NCBI GenBank assembly: GCA_008638375.1 | Contig: CM018032.1 | Span: 2,175,001-2,239,000, forward strand | Reading direction: 5' to 3' | DNA from: Nyssa sinensis | Taxonomy: Eukaryota; Streptophyta; Magnoliopsida; Cornales; Nyssaceae | DNA length: 64,000 nt | Part shown: one piece after another, positions 13,201-23,700 of the stretch | Position numbering within the stretch: the stretch's first letter is position 1 | Layout of the letters: the number at the start of each line of letters is the position of its first letter | Notes under the pieces: model-generated | Database searches by the model: none | What the model saw: only the letters and a program-made list of their open reading frames with translations | What the model was told of the DNA's origin: nothing | Made by a program: the position numbers and the translations under genes

Positions 13201-15449
13201 CTGCCCGACTTGCAACCCTAGTGGTGGGTACCTGATGAACAAGGGAAACTATGGGAGTCTTTTATTGGGGCATATCCTAATATGAGCTGAAACTAGAGAT
13301 GTGGACCTCATAAGTAGTCATATTGATTTTTTTTTCAATTTATTTTTTACTTGTGTTTATTCTTTTCCTTGTTTAGGTCTTTGTCTTTTATATCCCACAC
13401 CCATGTTTTATACTCAACCTACTGCAGTTAACAAAGCTTGATACTATTTTCCATGTATGTTGCACTTTTATATAAATGTTTACGTGTAAATGAATGCACT
13501 CTAATATGCTGTTCTTGCCCTCTAAACCTTACAAAAACAATTTAAAAGAGTGACACAATACGTGGTAATTACATAACAGAAATAGTTGGCTATTTCAAAT
13601 TGACTAATTCAGTAATTGGCTATGATATTCAAAATTTTATATATAAAGGATGTAATGGCTTCTCCAGTTCATATTCCTACTTATATATTTATTCAAATTA
13701 ATTCTTTGTAGAGTGCTTTTATAGGTATTCAAATATGTCAAATGAATATACAAAGTAAAAATGAATAAACTAACCTATCCATGTTTTTTTCCTTCATTGT
13801 TATACATGTTTGCTTTACATTTTTGTTAGACCGACTCTTACACCTTAGGCCTTTCAATTATCATTGTAACATCATTGTGTACTCTTTTTACAGTTAATGT
13901 AATATTTTCTTTCTTTCTTCCTAATTTTTTTCCTCTTGTTTTTTTTTTTTTTTAATGCTATGAAACAAGAGAATCTTATTGAAACATAAAGAAAAAAAAG
14001 GAACAAGGATGAGGAATCCTTCGGTTAAAGGAAAAGTAAATGAAATACAAGACAAAAGATTGACTAAAAGCAAATTAAATCAAGACAATGCACATAACCT
14101 TCATAAAAACCAAAAAAATAAAAATAAAAATGTCTTGTTTTTGTTTTTGTTTTGTTTTTTGGTTGGGAGAGGGGGCTGGGTAAGTCAAAATCAGCCATCA
14201 TAGGAACAACCAAAAAAATCCTTGGCCTCTTGTTTTCTTTTGTATGGGGGCAGGGTGAGTAAAATAAGCCATCATAGGAACAACCAAAGAATCCCTAAAC
14301 TTGGTCGATGAATCTGTACTCCTGTTGGTTAAGATAGGTACTCCTCCACCTTGTCTAAAACAGAAGATAAATTTGAAGTCTCTCATTAGATGACCATAAA
14401 TCACCATGAGTGAAGAGTGGCAGATCTAGCCTCACCATCACCTTCGAACCTCCCTCAATCAAGCACTCAGTTGTGGAGCCACACGTATCTTGGTGGGGCA
14501 ATGTCCAAACTGGTTTTTTACCCCACATTTCAATGGAATTTTTTTAAAAAAACAGAATCCCCCCCCCCACACCCCTCCCCTGGCCCCAAATTTTTATATT
14601 TTCACTAAAAATCTCCTTAAATTCCCAAAGTCCATAGTCTAGATCTGCCACTACAAGCACTGTTGGAGGTCCAAAGTGGAAGCTTCAGTGAGCCCTTCCA
14701 AAATATCTCTTGCGGTATTGGAGAATATAGAAATTTTATCTCCAGCATCATCTTTAAAGATACCCCTAGACTGTTGGCTTACATTAACAAGAGAACGACC
14801 ATCTAACTTAGACTGCCTCTCCCTTCTTGCGGTAGCATCCATGCAAGGGAAACAACTTTAGACTTCACATTGGTAGAAATCACTCTGCACTCAAAATCAT
14901 AACATAAGTTAACTCAACTCAGCAAGGTCTTATCCCAACTATTTGGGGTCGGTTACATGAATTTTGTGTCGTCATTCTGTTGTATTTAAGACCATCCCCT
15001 CCATTAGGCCACACATTATTTTATCTTTTAATACTATCTCTACTAAAGTTAATTTTGATCTTCCCCGCCCCCTAGCATGATCCTTGATATAAATCATGTC
15101 CCTCTTCCTTACAAGTGCATTCAAAATCATAACAGAAAGTACATGTTTAAAATTCTTTAGAAGTAGAAGCCCAGAAGGAAGCATGGAAATGAATTCCATC
15201 TCAAGTCTCCTCAAAATGAAATTCTTTGGTTTCCACAGATCCTAGATTTTCTTTCTGTCTAAAACACACAAGTAATAGCCAGTATCGCACTGAGTCATAA
15301 AGCTTTTGGCTCTTTTTCCTTTGCCAAAGCCCCTACGAAATTGTTTGTTACATTAAACCTCAAAATTATTGCTGATTTATTTAAATAGCTTGCTGATCAA
15401 ATACCTACTTTACCTAATCCGTAGGATTAATTTTTTTTGACCAGTAAAG

Positions 15450-15492
<43 letters not shown>

Positions 15493-18400
15493 CGCGCAAG
15501 GAGGGCAAACCCGTAAACAAAAAGGGCCCTGGCCACAAGTTAAGGCCTAATGTCCCTAAAAAAATCAACTAACACATTTACATGATTAGGAAAAGCCTCT
15601 TTGGCCCCAAAAAAAAAAAAAAAAAATTTAACAAAACTATCCTTTATAACAAAAGAAGGTTATTCTACTTCCTCGAAAATGTGGCTGTTTCTCCCCTTCT
15701 ATAAGGTCACATCAAGCACATCGGCACCATATTCCAAGCTTTTTGGACCATTCCCTCTACCTTGTTCCTTCTCCACCCCTTCAAGAGTTCCCTTACTGTT
15801 GCTGGCACAACTCAATCCACCCCAAACATGTTGGAAACCATCTCCCAGCAATCTCTAGCAACCGGACAGTGAATCAATAGGTGGTCCACTGTTTCAACAT
15901 CCTTTTTGCACATACTACTTTCCTCAATTCTCCTTTTCCATGCTAGGAAGTCCTCTTGATGAGCTCTGATTCTACAGTCTTGACGCAATGCCAGCGGCCC
16001 ATCCACCTCCCTAATTTCCCAGTCAAAGAAGCCCCCTTCTGAAAGAAGGGCACCACACAATCCTTTCCTCATCCCCTGACATAGCAATCCTTGACCGTTG
16101 AATTCTTGTTGACTGCAAGCCTGTACAGAACAGGAAACCTATTCTTCAAAACCCCTTCCCCACTCTAATCCTCATCCCAAAACCTGATTTTTGAGCCATC
16201 CCCCAAGATCACCTTCCGTGCCCTCCGAAATCCACCTCATCCTCTCTGATAGCCTTCCACAAACTGCAACCTACTGAGTCCTCCATTTTACCCGAATACC
16301 AGACACCCCCTGAACTCCCAAATTTATTAACTATAACCTTTCGCCACAGGAAGTCCTCCTCCGTTCCAAATCTCCAAAGCCATTTTCCAAGGAGAGCTTT
16401 GTTAAAAGTCTTCTGCTCCTTAATCCCTAAAACTCCCTTTGAAACTGGACTTAGAACAGTCTCCCAGTTAACTAAGTGAATTCTTCTGCCTTCCTCCACT
16501 CGCCTCCATAAAAACTCCCTTTGAAATCTTTCCAATTTGGTCGCAACTGAAGAGGTAATGCGAAAGATGGACCTATAGTATGTGGGTAAGTTTGCCAGAG
16601 AGATTTTAATGAGTGCAAGGCAACCTCCTTTGGATTAGTACCGACCTTTCCTACCTTCCAGCTTCCTTTCAAACCTTTCCAACCTTCAAGCTTCCTTTGA
16701 AACCTTTCCACTATCGGATCCCAAATCTTACAAGATCTTGGAGAGGCTCCAAATGGCAGCCCGAGATAGGTGATGGGCAAAGAGCCAACTTTACAACCCA
16801 AAGTGACAGCCAGATCCTCCACCCCACTGACATCACCTACAGGGATAACTTTACTCTTGCAGAAATTTATGTGTAAGCCTGAGACCGCTTCGAAGTAGAG
16901 AAGAATAAACCTTAGAAATCTCAACTCTCTCCTTTGGCTCACAGAATACTATAGCATCATTTTCAAATAGGAGGTGACTTACATCCAAATTACGTCCTCC
17001 CTCATCTATCACCTGAAAGCCCTTAATCAAGACCCCTTGGCTCTAAACATCATACAGCTGAAGACTTCCATGACCATGACAAAGAGGAAAGGAGAAAGAG
17101 GATCTCCTTGGTGAAGGCCCCTTGAAGCTTTAAAGAATCCCACTAAAGTCCCATTAACTAGAATTGAAAGGGACATAGAAGTAATGCACGCATCCATCCA
17201 CTCTCTCCATTTAGATCCGAAACCCATTTTCCTCGTCACATTAAGCAGTAGGTTCCAATTAACGTGGTCATAAGCCTTCTCAACATCCAACTTGCACATC
17301 AAACCACTTATCTTCCTCTTCCTCCTCTGATTAAGACATTCATTCGCCACCAATACCGCATTGAGAATTTGCGGGCCCCCAATGAAAGCATTCTAACTAT
17401 TTAAGATTAAATTGTCAAGAACACCCTTTAACCTTTAAGACAAAACTCTGGCTATTAGCTTGTAAGCACTATCCACCAGGTTAATGGGCCGAAACTCCTC
17501 CATCTCCTCTGCTTCATTCTTCTTAGGAATCATGGGAATAAACGAGGCATTAAAACTTTTTTCAAAGTTGTCGTGGTTGTGGAAGTGATGAAATACTCTC
17601 ATAATGTCCTCGTGAACCACGAACCAAGACTTATTGTAGAATGCCAATGTAAAACCATCGGGCCAGGAGTTTTATCCCTATCACAATTCACAAGCCCCCA
17701 AGGCTACCAAGACTTCCTCTTCGTGAAAGGATCTTTCTAATTCGGATGCTGCCTCACCATCCAATCCGTTAACAATAACATTCTCTATGCCTGGTCTCCA
17801 TTCTCTCGCCTCACTTTACAGCCCATTATAGAAGTTAGATATCTCTCTTTTCACCTCTTCCTCCTCAGAGAGTTTTTACCCGTTGACCTTAATGGAAGAG
17901 ATCCTGTTCCTCCTATGATGAGCGGAGGCCATCCTATGGAAGAACTTAGTGTTGTGATCCTTCCTTAAGCCACAGAACTGTGGACTTTTGCCTCCATGAT
18001 AATAACTTCATCTTTAGAGTAACCGCCAACTCGCCCTTTAGACCCTCTCTTCTCACCTCTTCCTTCTTGGTCAAAGGAGAAGAATTCTCTTTCCTGTCCA
18101 GGTCTGAGACTTCTTGCAGAATTCTTTTCTTTCTCTCGGTGACAGTTCCAAACTGCTCTTTATTCCATCGCTTTCAACTTATTTAATTTCTTGGCCAAAA
18201 TTTAACTTGGAGTTCCTTCTACCCTGTAAGAGTTCCACCAACATGCCACTAAATCTACAGAACGTTATGCCTCCAGTCACATACTTTTGAATCTGAAAGG
18301 AGAGCGGTTCATGTTGAAATCACCACAATAGAGTTGGATTGGACAATGATCTGACACTATTCTGGGAAGGCAACTTTGGGCCAGACTAGGCAAGGAATTC

Positions 18401-21400
18401 TCCTAGCACGAGTACACCAGAAACCTATCTTCGAGTCTCGATTTTGCATCTTGGCGACCTTGGTTCCATGTAAAATATTCTCTTTCCAAGGGCAAATCAA
18501 CAAGGCTATTTCTGCTCATAAAATTGGAGATGTCCCTCATCCCTCTTCTTAGTCAATCACCCCCACCTTTCACAAGTAAATCTTGCCTCATTGAAGTCTC
18601 CACCTTTGGACCACGGGCCTTGCCACCTATTCAGATCAGTCTTCATTTCATCCCATAAGTCCCTCCTAGTAGCTTCTGATTGCGGGCCATAAATTCCCAT
18701 GAAAGCCCATTTCAAGGGTTGCATACTCATTTCAAATTTGCAAGAAACCACTAGACAAATCTTCATACTCATTTCAACTCTGCAGTCTCCATTGTTCCCC
18801 TCGCTGGAAGACATGTCCACTTAACCCATCGAGGATCCCACAAACTTCTAATCCTACCATTGGAGAAATCCATTGTCTTTGTTTCCTGCAAGCAAACCAC
18901 CTCTGGACACCAATCCAGTAGCAAGCCTTTCACTACTCCCCTCTTGTCTAGGTCATTGAGACCTCTCACATTCCAAGAGATAATCTTTAGCACCATGATG
19001 AACAAATTGCTAGCACTTTTCCCTCCCCCTCCCCCTTTGTTAGGGACCCCCGCCCTTGCCTTCCTTCATAATTCACTAAACATGAAAGATTCTTTAGCAT
19101 CCTTTTTAGTTACCTTGCTGATTGCTCATGCTCTGATCCCTTTTCCACTCTTTTGCCCGTGATTCTCTTCACCCTATTCTCCTTCTCCATTCCCCCATCA
19201 TTTCCAGTAGTCTCCCCTCCCTCTCAATATCCGAGATTGCTAAGTACCTGCATATTCCTTTGCTCCTCCTAAGCACCCACTTGGAGACTTGCAATTTCTT
19301 TCCCCTATTTGGTTTCCAACTCTGTTTTCTGATCCTCCATGCATCAAACTCCTCATCTGGAGAGATAGACGCCAACGGAGGGCATAATAGAGGCACTTCA
19401 TGATCTTTGATTCTTTGAAAGACCAATTCGCCACCCCCGTTTGCCCATCTGAACCCGGGCAGTGCAAGCCTCTTGAACCCTTGCTATCTTGTCCCTATAT
19501 TGAATACTTCCTCCTTCCATCGAGATAGATGTTGAGGACAAGACACACCCACTTACTGTTCGTTCCAAACGCCTTTGTAGCTCCTTATCTGACGAGAGTG
19601 AGTCTTCTTCCAACGCGAAATAACCTTCCTCTTCATTCCTTCCACTAGACATCTTGCACCACTCCTCTGCCTCACCTTCCACAATGCTATTCTCCTCTAA
19701 ATTCTCTTGTTGATGATTAATGACCTCCTTGTCTCTAGAATCCTCTCCGGGGGTAGAGAATGGCGCACCCCTTCCACTCGAATCACCTTGACTTTATCGT
19801 CACAGCCCTTTGTTGCCCCATTGAGATTAGGGCCCTTTGTTGCCCCATCGAGATTAGGGCTTGAGTTTTCTGCCAAAAGCTTCCACCTGTCGTTCAGCCT
19901 CTATATTTGTTTGGGACACAACCCCTTTATCTTCTTGCTCCACGTTGGGCTCTGGGGCTGGGTTGGGCCCCTCACCTTCAATGTTTTGATGGCAGGCTTG
20001 TCTACTAGGCTCCGCCCTTCCCAGTCCTCCTTCGCTGGGCCTCATATTATTAGTGCAACCCACTTTCCTCCACCTTTGTGTGCCCTATTTCAATCTGGGT
20101 CTCTCTTTGCCTAAGAAGCCCCAACCCCTAGATGGGCCTTTGAATGGAATAGGCCCTCTACCCTTTCCTTGGCCCAAGAGCACTGGCCAATCTCGAAGCG
20201 TCCTACGTACGCCTTTCCATTTGAAATTCAAACTACTACTCTCTTTTGTCACTCCAGGTCCCGATTCCCTACCAAACATCCCATCATCGGGTGTTGCCGA
20301 ATCCTACCTTCCTTGTTTCCGACGCATGGTGAAGCATCTCCCTTGTCCTCCTCATTACTTCCGAGTTCAGATAGCTGCCAACACCTCCCCCTTGTTCTCT
20401 TCAGAAATTAAACGAGGACCTACTCACGACCAAATCGGGATTTCGAACAACTCAGTCCCCACTCTGATCTTTACCAATACTGGTATCCCAGCCCAATGAG
20501 ATGATTTCTCCTCAACGTGTCTTTATCCACTCCTACAAATTCTCCGCACCGCTTTCCTAGGGCTTTAAGCAATTCCATACACCATAGCTTGGCTAGGAGC
20601 CCTATGAAACGAACCCACTCTTCGTTTGATTCTCTTGCTCGGAGGCAACAACTCCCTACATACCATGGGCAGAGTTCGATTTGAATACTATCAATCATGG
20701 ATTTAAATTGCGGTTGCAGGGTACAACGCGGTCGTGGTCGCAGTGTAACGATATTGGGAGTATCGAGTCATGCGTAACGGGAATCAGAAATTGCAACCGT
20801 GAACTTTTTTCAAACACTAGCAAATCTCTTACAAATCACTCATGTGCATATCTTGACTAAAATGTATCACATGTTAATATTTTTTACTGTTATTTTTTAA
20901 TTTTCTAACACCTAAAAAAATATTCTTATTTTAAATAATACCTAAGAAAATATTTTATTATTTTATATGGATGGGTTTTTTTTTTTTTTTGGGGGGGGGG
21001 GGGGGTGTTCAATTAAGGGCAGTCCCAAAATTCCAATAATTTGGGTTAATTTTGTGATTCCGTTGTCCAAAAAATCCATTGATGCTGTCGATATTTTGTA
21101 AGCGCGAAGGCATTATTATTTCATGACTAGTCCCCAAAATTTGGGATAATTCTTCCATTTTCTTTGTCCAAAAGATGCATTTTTCTGTCATTTGTATAGC
21201 AAAATTTCCTGTTTTGGGGGTAGGGGTCAATTTTATGACTGTCCCAATAGAATATAATGAGCATAATTCTGAATTTCATGAAACATGTCATGGTCACCTG
21301 ACTCACCTGATATTGTGGTTTCAACAATATGAAGAAATTGTGTGTTTATTTTTAGCCTCAATGCCTCTCTGGAACTCTGCCATCAGTTGTACATTTCTCC

Positions 21401-23497
21401 GGCAATAGGCTGTTGTACTTTTTAAAGGTATGTAGTTTCTAATTTCTACTTAAAAATTTTAACATATGTAACACAAGGGGTAAAAGAGGAACCCCACAAC
21501 TCCATTTCTAACATCATTGTATCAGTCATATCAATATATATGTTCTTTCGACCGATAAATTGACATTCTCAAACCTTGCTGCTTTCAAAGTAAATCTGGT
21601 GCATTGGCACCAATAGTCTTTATCTGTATTTTTGTACCCATGAGATACAAAGGGCTGTGCCAAGTCTTCCATTTTGTCTATCTACCAATTAAAGTACCTC
21701 TTAGGGTGATTGCAGGCTGACTGTTTGGCTTGTGCAAAAGAGAGAGGTCTCTCCAGCTTTCTGATTGGAAAAAAGGGTTTAAAGTTGTGAATTCATAAGT
21801 AACCCTTTTTTAAATATATAAATATACTGGGATTGTTTGTTTGTATGTGGTGCTCATTCTCTTCAAGCTTGGAGATGGATTTCTACTATTGTTTAAGTTT
21901 TATAGGGATTCCATTAGCATACTTAGAATGCAATAGAAGTCATCTATTTTGTATCGGCGATTATTACAAATGCAGGGAATGGTGATCGGTCGATCCCAGA
22001 AGGAGATGGCCCAAAAGGAAATAATCCTTCCTCTGAGAGCAACAAATCTAATGAAACTGCCTCCCAGAAGTCTGCTCGTAAAACCTTGGACTGGAGAGAA
22101 TTTAGAGCAGCTCTCTATATTGGGGAACAGGTATTGTTTTTGTGAATTTTTGTCTCTATATTGGGGAATAGTTATTGTTTTTTGTGAAATTTGCTATAAT
22201 TCTGAAGTTTTTAAACTAGCTACTTACCAAATCTAACGAGGCTCTGCATCTTTTCGCATGCTGAAATTTACTATGGTGCACAGTTCTAGGGTGGAGATTT
22301 AGGAGGTCTATTTATTTGGTGATGCATCTATCTCCTGTATCCCATATGTTGTGGGCCTCTTTAATTTGTTGGTTGGTACTAAACACCAGATCGTGGTTGG
22401 TATGGCTGGCATAAAATTTCATGATGAAATTTTTTACAAGTACCCTTAGAGCTGGCAGCGCATTGAGTTTGGTTGACTCAAACCTTCTAACCCTGTCTAC
22501 TATCTAGTTGGAAAAGTTAAACCCCAAATTTGATCTGTTATAAGGTGGTCACTGGTCAGCCTCAAATTAACCTGTTGACTGACAATAGAACTTTGAACTA
22601 TCAAAAGAAATACTAAATCAATTTTAAGAATCAGGTGTGCACTTTAAAAATGTTTGTTTGTGTTGGTTGGATCAAGGACATTCCTGAACCCAACCTGTTT
22701 ATTTTGTTGAATATAGCTCAATTGAAATTCAACGTTGCATTAGATGAATGCCTTGAGCATTTGCAATTTGGAGTCTGTCCTTTGTAAATAGTATAATTTA
22801 CCTCTGGAAATTTCACCAGGCTGAAACTGCGGAGTCGGATACTCACAACAAAGGTGGGGCAGCCCTGGAGTCCAAACCTCTTGGCCAGAAATGGGCCCAC
22901 CCTCTTTCATCACCCGAGACTGGTTGTGTTCTCGTTGCCACAGAAAAGCTTGATGGGGTTCGCACCTTTGAAAGAACCGTTGTTCTCCTCCTCAGATCTG
23001 GAACCAGACACCCACAAGAGGGGCCATTCGGAGTTGTTATAAACCGTCCACTTCATAAAAAAATCAGACACATGAAACCCACTAATCTTGATTTAGCAAC
23101 TACATTTGCTGATTGTACATTGCATTTCGGTGGGCCCCTTGAGGCAAGTATGTTTTTGTTAAAAACGGGGGAAAAATCACAACTTCCTGGGTTTGAGGAG
23201 GTGATTCCTGGCCTGTGTTTTGGTGCTCGGAACAGTTTGGATGAAGCTGCTGGGCTGGTGAAGAAAGGGGTGCTTAAGCCTCATGACTTCAGATTCTTTG
23301 TTGGATATGCTGGATGGCAGCTGGATCAGTTGAGAGAGGAGATTGGATCAGATTATTGGTATGTTGCTGCATGTAGTGCAAATTTGATTTTTGGGGGTTC
23401 ACCAGATTCTTCACCAGAGGGTTTGTGGGAAGAGATTTTGCAGCTCATGGGTGGTCACTACTCAGAACTGAGCCGGAAGCCTAAACAAGATATCTAG
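4057..23497 (+). CDS. YqgE/AlgH family (DUF179/UPF0301) protein, three exons
   Basis: Exons 4057-4294, 21976-22130 and 22820-23497 join in frame to 356 codons plus stop, with GT-AG borders (phase 1, then phase 0). The N-terminal ~75 residues are rich in Ser, Arg and Lys with few acids until KKDHEN, consistent with a plastid transit peptide (inferred). Exon 2 carries DWREFRAALYIGEQ, a conserved lead-in of plant members as I remember them. The DUF179 domain covers about residues 166-345: GCVLVATEKLDG, GPFGVVINRP (199-208), LHFGGP (232-237), GYAGW (292-296), then LWEEILQLMGGHYSELSRK near the C-terminus. Plant homologues are about 320 aa, so the length fits. The bacterial family is of uncertain biochemical function, and I assign none. 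The first intron is 17,681 bp and full of transposons, yet all three exons are intact, which suggests the gene is maintained. Confidence 0.88.
4295..6019 (+). other. Intron 1, first part: no recognised feature
   Basis: T-rich intronic DNA. A run of 18 G lies at 5241-5258. No protein motif, RNA gene or clear repeat boundary was seen. Confidence 0.5.
6020..6850. mobile_element. Non-autonomous TIR element (family 'ACGATAC'), degenerate copy
   Basis: The left arm (TAGTAAGGTTATTGACC, then TTGTTAGTATTGTACGATAC) is mirrored at the right by the reverse complement of CGATACACG...CGACGACCTTACTACTAAC. Outer AT-rich arms around ATAATTACTTA are also inverted. The inner part (6632-6690) is shared, in opposite orientation, with the element at 55515-56392. 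No coding capacity. Ends are approximate because the TIRs are long and diverged. Confidence 0.6.
6851..7766. other. Intron 1, AT-rich stretch
   Basis: No gene. There are scattered short repeats: ATCAACAT-GAAATCTTACT near 7030 recurs loosely near 7170 (a diverged ~135-bp repeat), and GTAGATCTA motifs cluster near 7318-7390. Nothing assignable. Confidence 0.4.
7775..8293. mobile_element. Non-autonomous TIR element with 8-bp target duplication
   Basis: The element begins CTAAGAAGTACGGATACAG and ends TGTGCTTCATAG; the reverse complement of the end is CTATGAAGCAC, so the tips match at 9 of 11 bases. It is flanked by a perfect direct repeat ATAAGAAC (7767-7774 and 8294-8301). An 8-bp duplication with short TIRs is the mark of the hAT superfamily, although the ninth flanking base differs, so a MULE is not excluded. 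Subterminal ACGGATACG-type motifs occur at both ends. 519 bp, no coding sequence. Confidence 0.7.
8302..12172. other. Intron 1, middle part: unassigned, possible old LTR pieces
   Basis: No protein domain was recognised. A CTATATAAGC box at about 8895 followed by CT-rich sequence, and a second promoter-like stretch near 10340-10500, would suit old LTRs, but no paired ends were found. Simple repeats include (CT)n at 10741-10768 and a C-then-A homopolymer junction at 11666-11698. Around 11821-11850 the reverse strand reads GTGGTGGATCCAGAAAT, similar to one end of a common plant repeat. Confidence 0.35.
12181..13220. mobile_element. hAT-type non-autonomous element, perfect 8-bp TSD
   Basis: The left tip is TAGGGGTGCAACTCGGG. 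The right tip is the inverted copy, TAGGGTTGCAAGTCGGG when read on the minus strand. The direct repeat GTGGTGGG flanks it exactly at 12173-12180 and 13221-13228. An 8-bp duplication with T/CAGGG-type tips is characteristic of hAT elements. Subterminal GGGCTCGGGTTGG-type repeats occur in both orientations near both ends. 1040 bp with no transposase. The interior has an 85-bp tandem repeat (12640-12860). Confidence 0.85.
12640..12860. repeat. 85-bp tandem repeat inside the hAT element
   Basis: The phrase AGTTGGTTGGTGACG starts at 12667 and 12752, and its variant AGTTGGTCGGTGACG at 12837: a spacing of exactly 85 bp. The same units share GTGAAGG(C/T)TCT and CACAACGAAGGTGAACGGA. About 2.5 copies, with a weaker partial copy upstream near 12600-12640. 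Confidence 0.75.
13229..14423. other. Intron 1, unassigned AT-rich stretch
   Basis: No gene, domain or clear repeat boundary. A short duplicated phrase (AGCCATCATAGGAACAACCAAA) occurs at about 14192 and 14267. Confidence 0.4.
14424..14655. mobile_element. Small inverted-repeat element (MITE-like)
   Basis: The left end AGTGGCAGATCTAG is the exact inverse of the right end CTAGATCTGCCACT, about 230 bp apart. The interior has C-rich and A-rich runs and no coding sequence. No target duplication was found, so the call rests on the 14-bp inverted repeat alone. Confidence 0.45.
14905..15240 (-). mobile_element. RTE-type LINE 3' fragment
   Basis: On the minus strand the open stretch 15214-14972 includes LVRKRDMIYIKDHARGRGRS followed by KLTLVEIVLKD. 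This resembles the C-terminal tail of plant RTE LINE polyproteins (RGRPKLTxVExVxxD). After it, the minus strand reads ACCCCAAATAGTTGGGATAAG then TTGAGTTAACTT, the usual 3' end of that family. Heavily truncated. Confidence 0.65.
15812..19005 (-). pseudogene. LINE ORF2: endonuclease + reverse transcriptase + zf-RVT, broken
   Basis: The endonuclease starts near 19005 (MVLKIISWNVRGLND, CLQETK) and continues through MGIYGPQSEATRRDLW and GGDFNEAR near 18600. Reverse transcriptase blocks: EEFRPINLVDSAYKLI (about 17500), motif A LDVEKAYDHVNW (about 17290), motif B GLHQGDPLSPFLFVMVMEV (about 17110). At the catalytic box the usual FADD reads FEND (about 16960), so the first active-site Asp is lost. The zf-RVT-like end reads SSMCKKDVETVDHLLIHCP near 15900. 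Stops and frame changes separate these blocks, so the protein is dead. Confidence 0.85.
19160..20700 (-). pseudogene. LINE ORF1 (gag-like, DUF4283-type) remnant
   Basis: The minus strand reads WVRFIGLLAKLWCMELLKAL then GKRCGEFVGVDKDTL near 20610-20520. This is the pattern of the DUF4283 domain that precedes a zinc knuckle in plant LINE ORF1 proteins. The part after it is frameshifted. A 27-bp direct duplication (CCCTTTGTTGCCCCAT-GAGATTAGGG) lies at 19806-19860. The 5' end is lost at about 20700. Confidence 0.6.
20706..21975. other. Intron 1, last part
   Basis: 20706-20800 has an imperfect palindrome (TTGCGGTTGCA against TGCAACCG) with GGTCGTGGTCGCAG between, which looks like part of another repeat. 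A T-run/G-run junction lies at 20978-21005. Two phrases of the type CCCAAAATT(C/T) near 21026 and 21132 mark a diverged ~105-bp duplication. No coding sequence before the exon-2 acceptor. Confidence 0.4.
21976..22130 (+). CDS. AlgH-like gene, exon 2
   Basis: The acceptor is TTACAAATGCAG|GG and the donor CAG|GTATTG. It encodes 51 full codons beginning NGDRSIPEGDGPKGN and ending DWREFRAALYIGEQ. A hydrophilic linker leads into the conserved DWREFRA block. Intron 2 (22131-22819, 689 bp) is ordinary and shows no clear transposon. Confidence 0.85.
22820..23497 (+). CDS. AlgH-like gene, exon 3 (DUF179 domain)
   Basis: The acceptor is TTTCACCAG|GCTGAA. It encodes 225 residues, from AETAESDTHNKG through the whole DUF179 domain to the stop after SRKPKQDI. 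The ATG at 23072 is internal to the domain; the reading frame is continuous upstream to the splice site, so a start there would lose the first third of the domain. Confidence 0.92.
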   Translation, partial: AETAESDTHNKGGAALESKPLGQKWAHPLSSPETGCVLVATEKLDGVRTFERTVVLLLRSGTRHPQEGPFGVVINRPLHKKIRHMKPTNLDLATTFADCTLHFGGPLEASMFLLKTGEKSQLPGFEEVIPGLCFGARNSLDEAAGLVKKGVLKPHDFRFFVGYAGWQLDQLREEIGSDYWYVAACSANLIFGGSPDSSPEGLWEEILQLMGGHYSELSRKPKQDI

Positions 23498-23700
23498 TTA
23501 TTTCTTAGCTGAAGGGCTTTGGGAAAAATAAAAAATTGAGCCAGAAGTCAAGGCAAGAAATATCAAGGTATATGTGAATTCAAATGTACAGAATGTTGGC
23601 ATAGATTTTTAATCAGTAGATCTTGTTTCTTTTGGTAGAACTGTGTTATTTATGGTTTCTTGTATGTAAATTATACTCTATAGTTCATTTGTTTGAAGAA
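23498..23700 (+). terminator. 3' UTR and likely poly(A) signal of the AlgH-like gene
   Basis: An AATAAA hexamer lies at 23527-23532, about 30 bp after the stop. T-rich sequence with TTGTATGTAAATT follows near 23660. The exact cleavage site cannot be set from the sequence. Confidence 0.45.

Larger units (their letters stand above)
15431..20705 (-). mobile_element. 5'-truncated L1-type plant LINE, antisense in intron 1
   Basis: About 5.3 kb. Read on the minus strand it has an ORF1 region, an ORF2 with AP endonuclease, reverse transcriptase and a C-terminal zinc knuckle, then a 3' UTR. That UTR contains an (AT)n run (15453-15489) and ends in TTTACTGGTCAAAAAAAA, the type of tail seen at plant L1 3' ends. 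It is inserted opposite to the host gene. Many stops and frameshifts make it dead. A target duplication is not certain: TAGGATTAA left and TGGATTTAA right match only loosely. Confidence 0.85.

Noticed and set aside
19707..20499. Plus-strand open frames of 135 and 148 codons
   Set aside because: Antisense to the LINE ORF1 region; no domain of their own.
15418..20712. Target duplication of the LINE (TAGGATTAA / TGGATTTAA)
   Set aside because: Needs a mismatch and an indel in AT-rich sequence; chance cannot be excluded.
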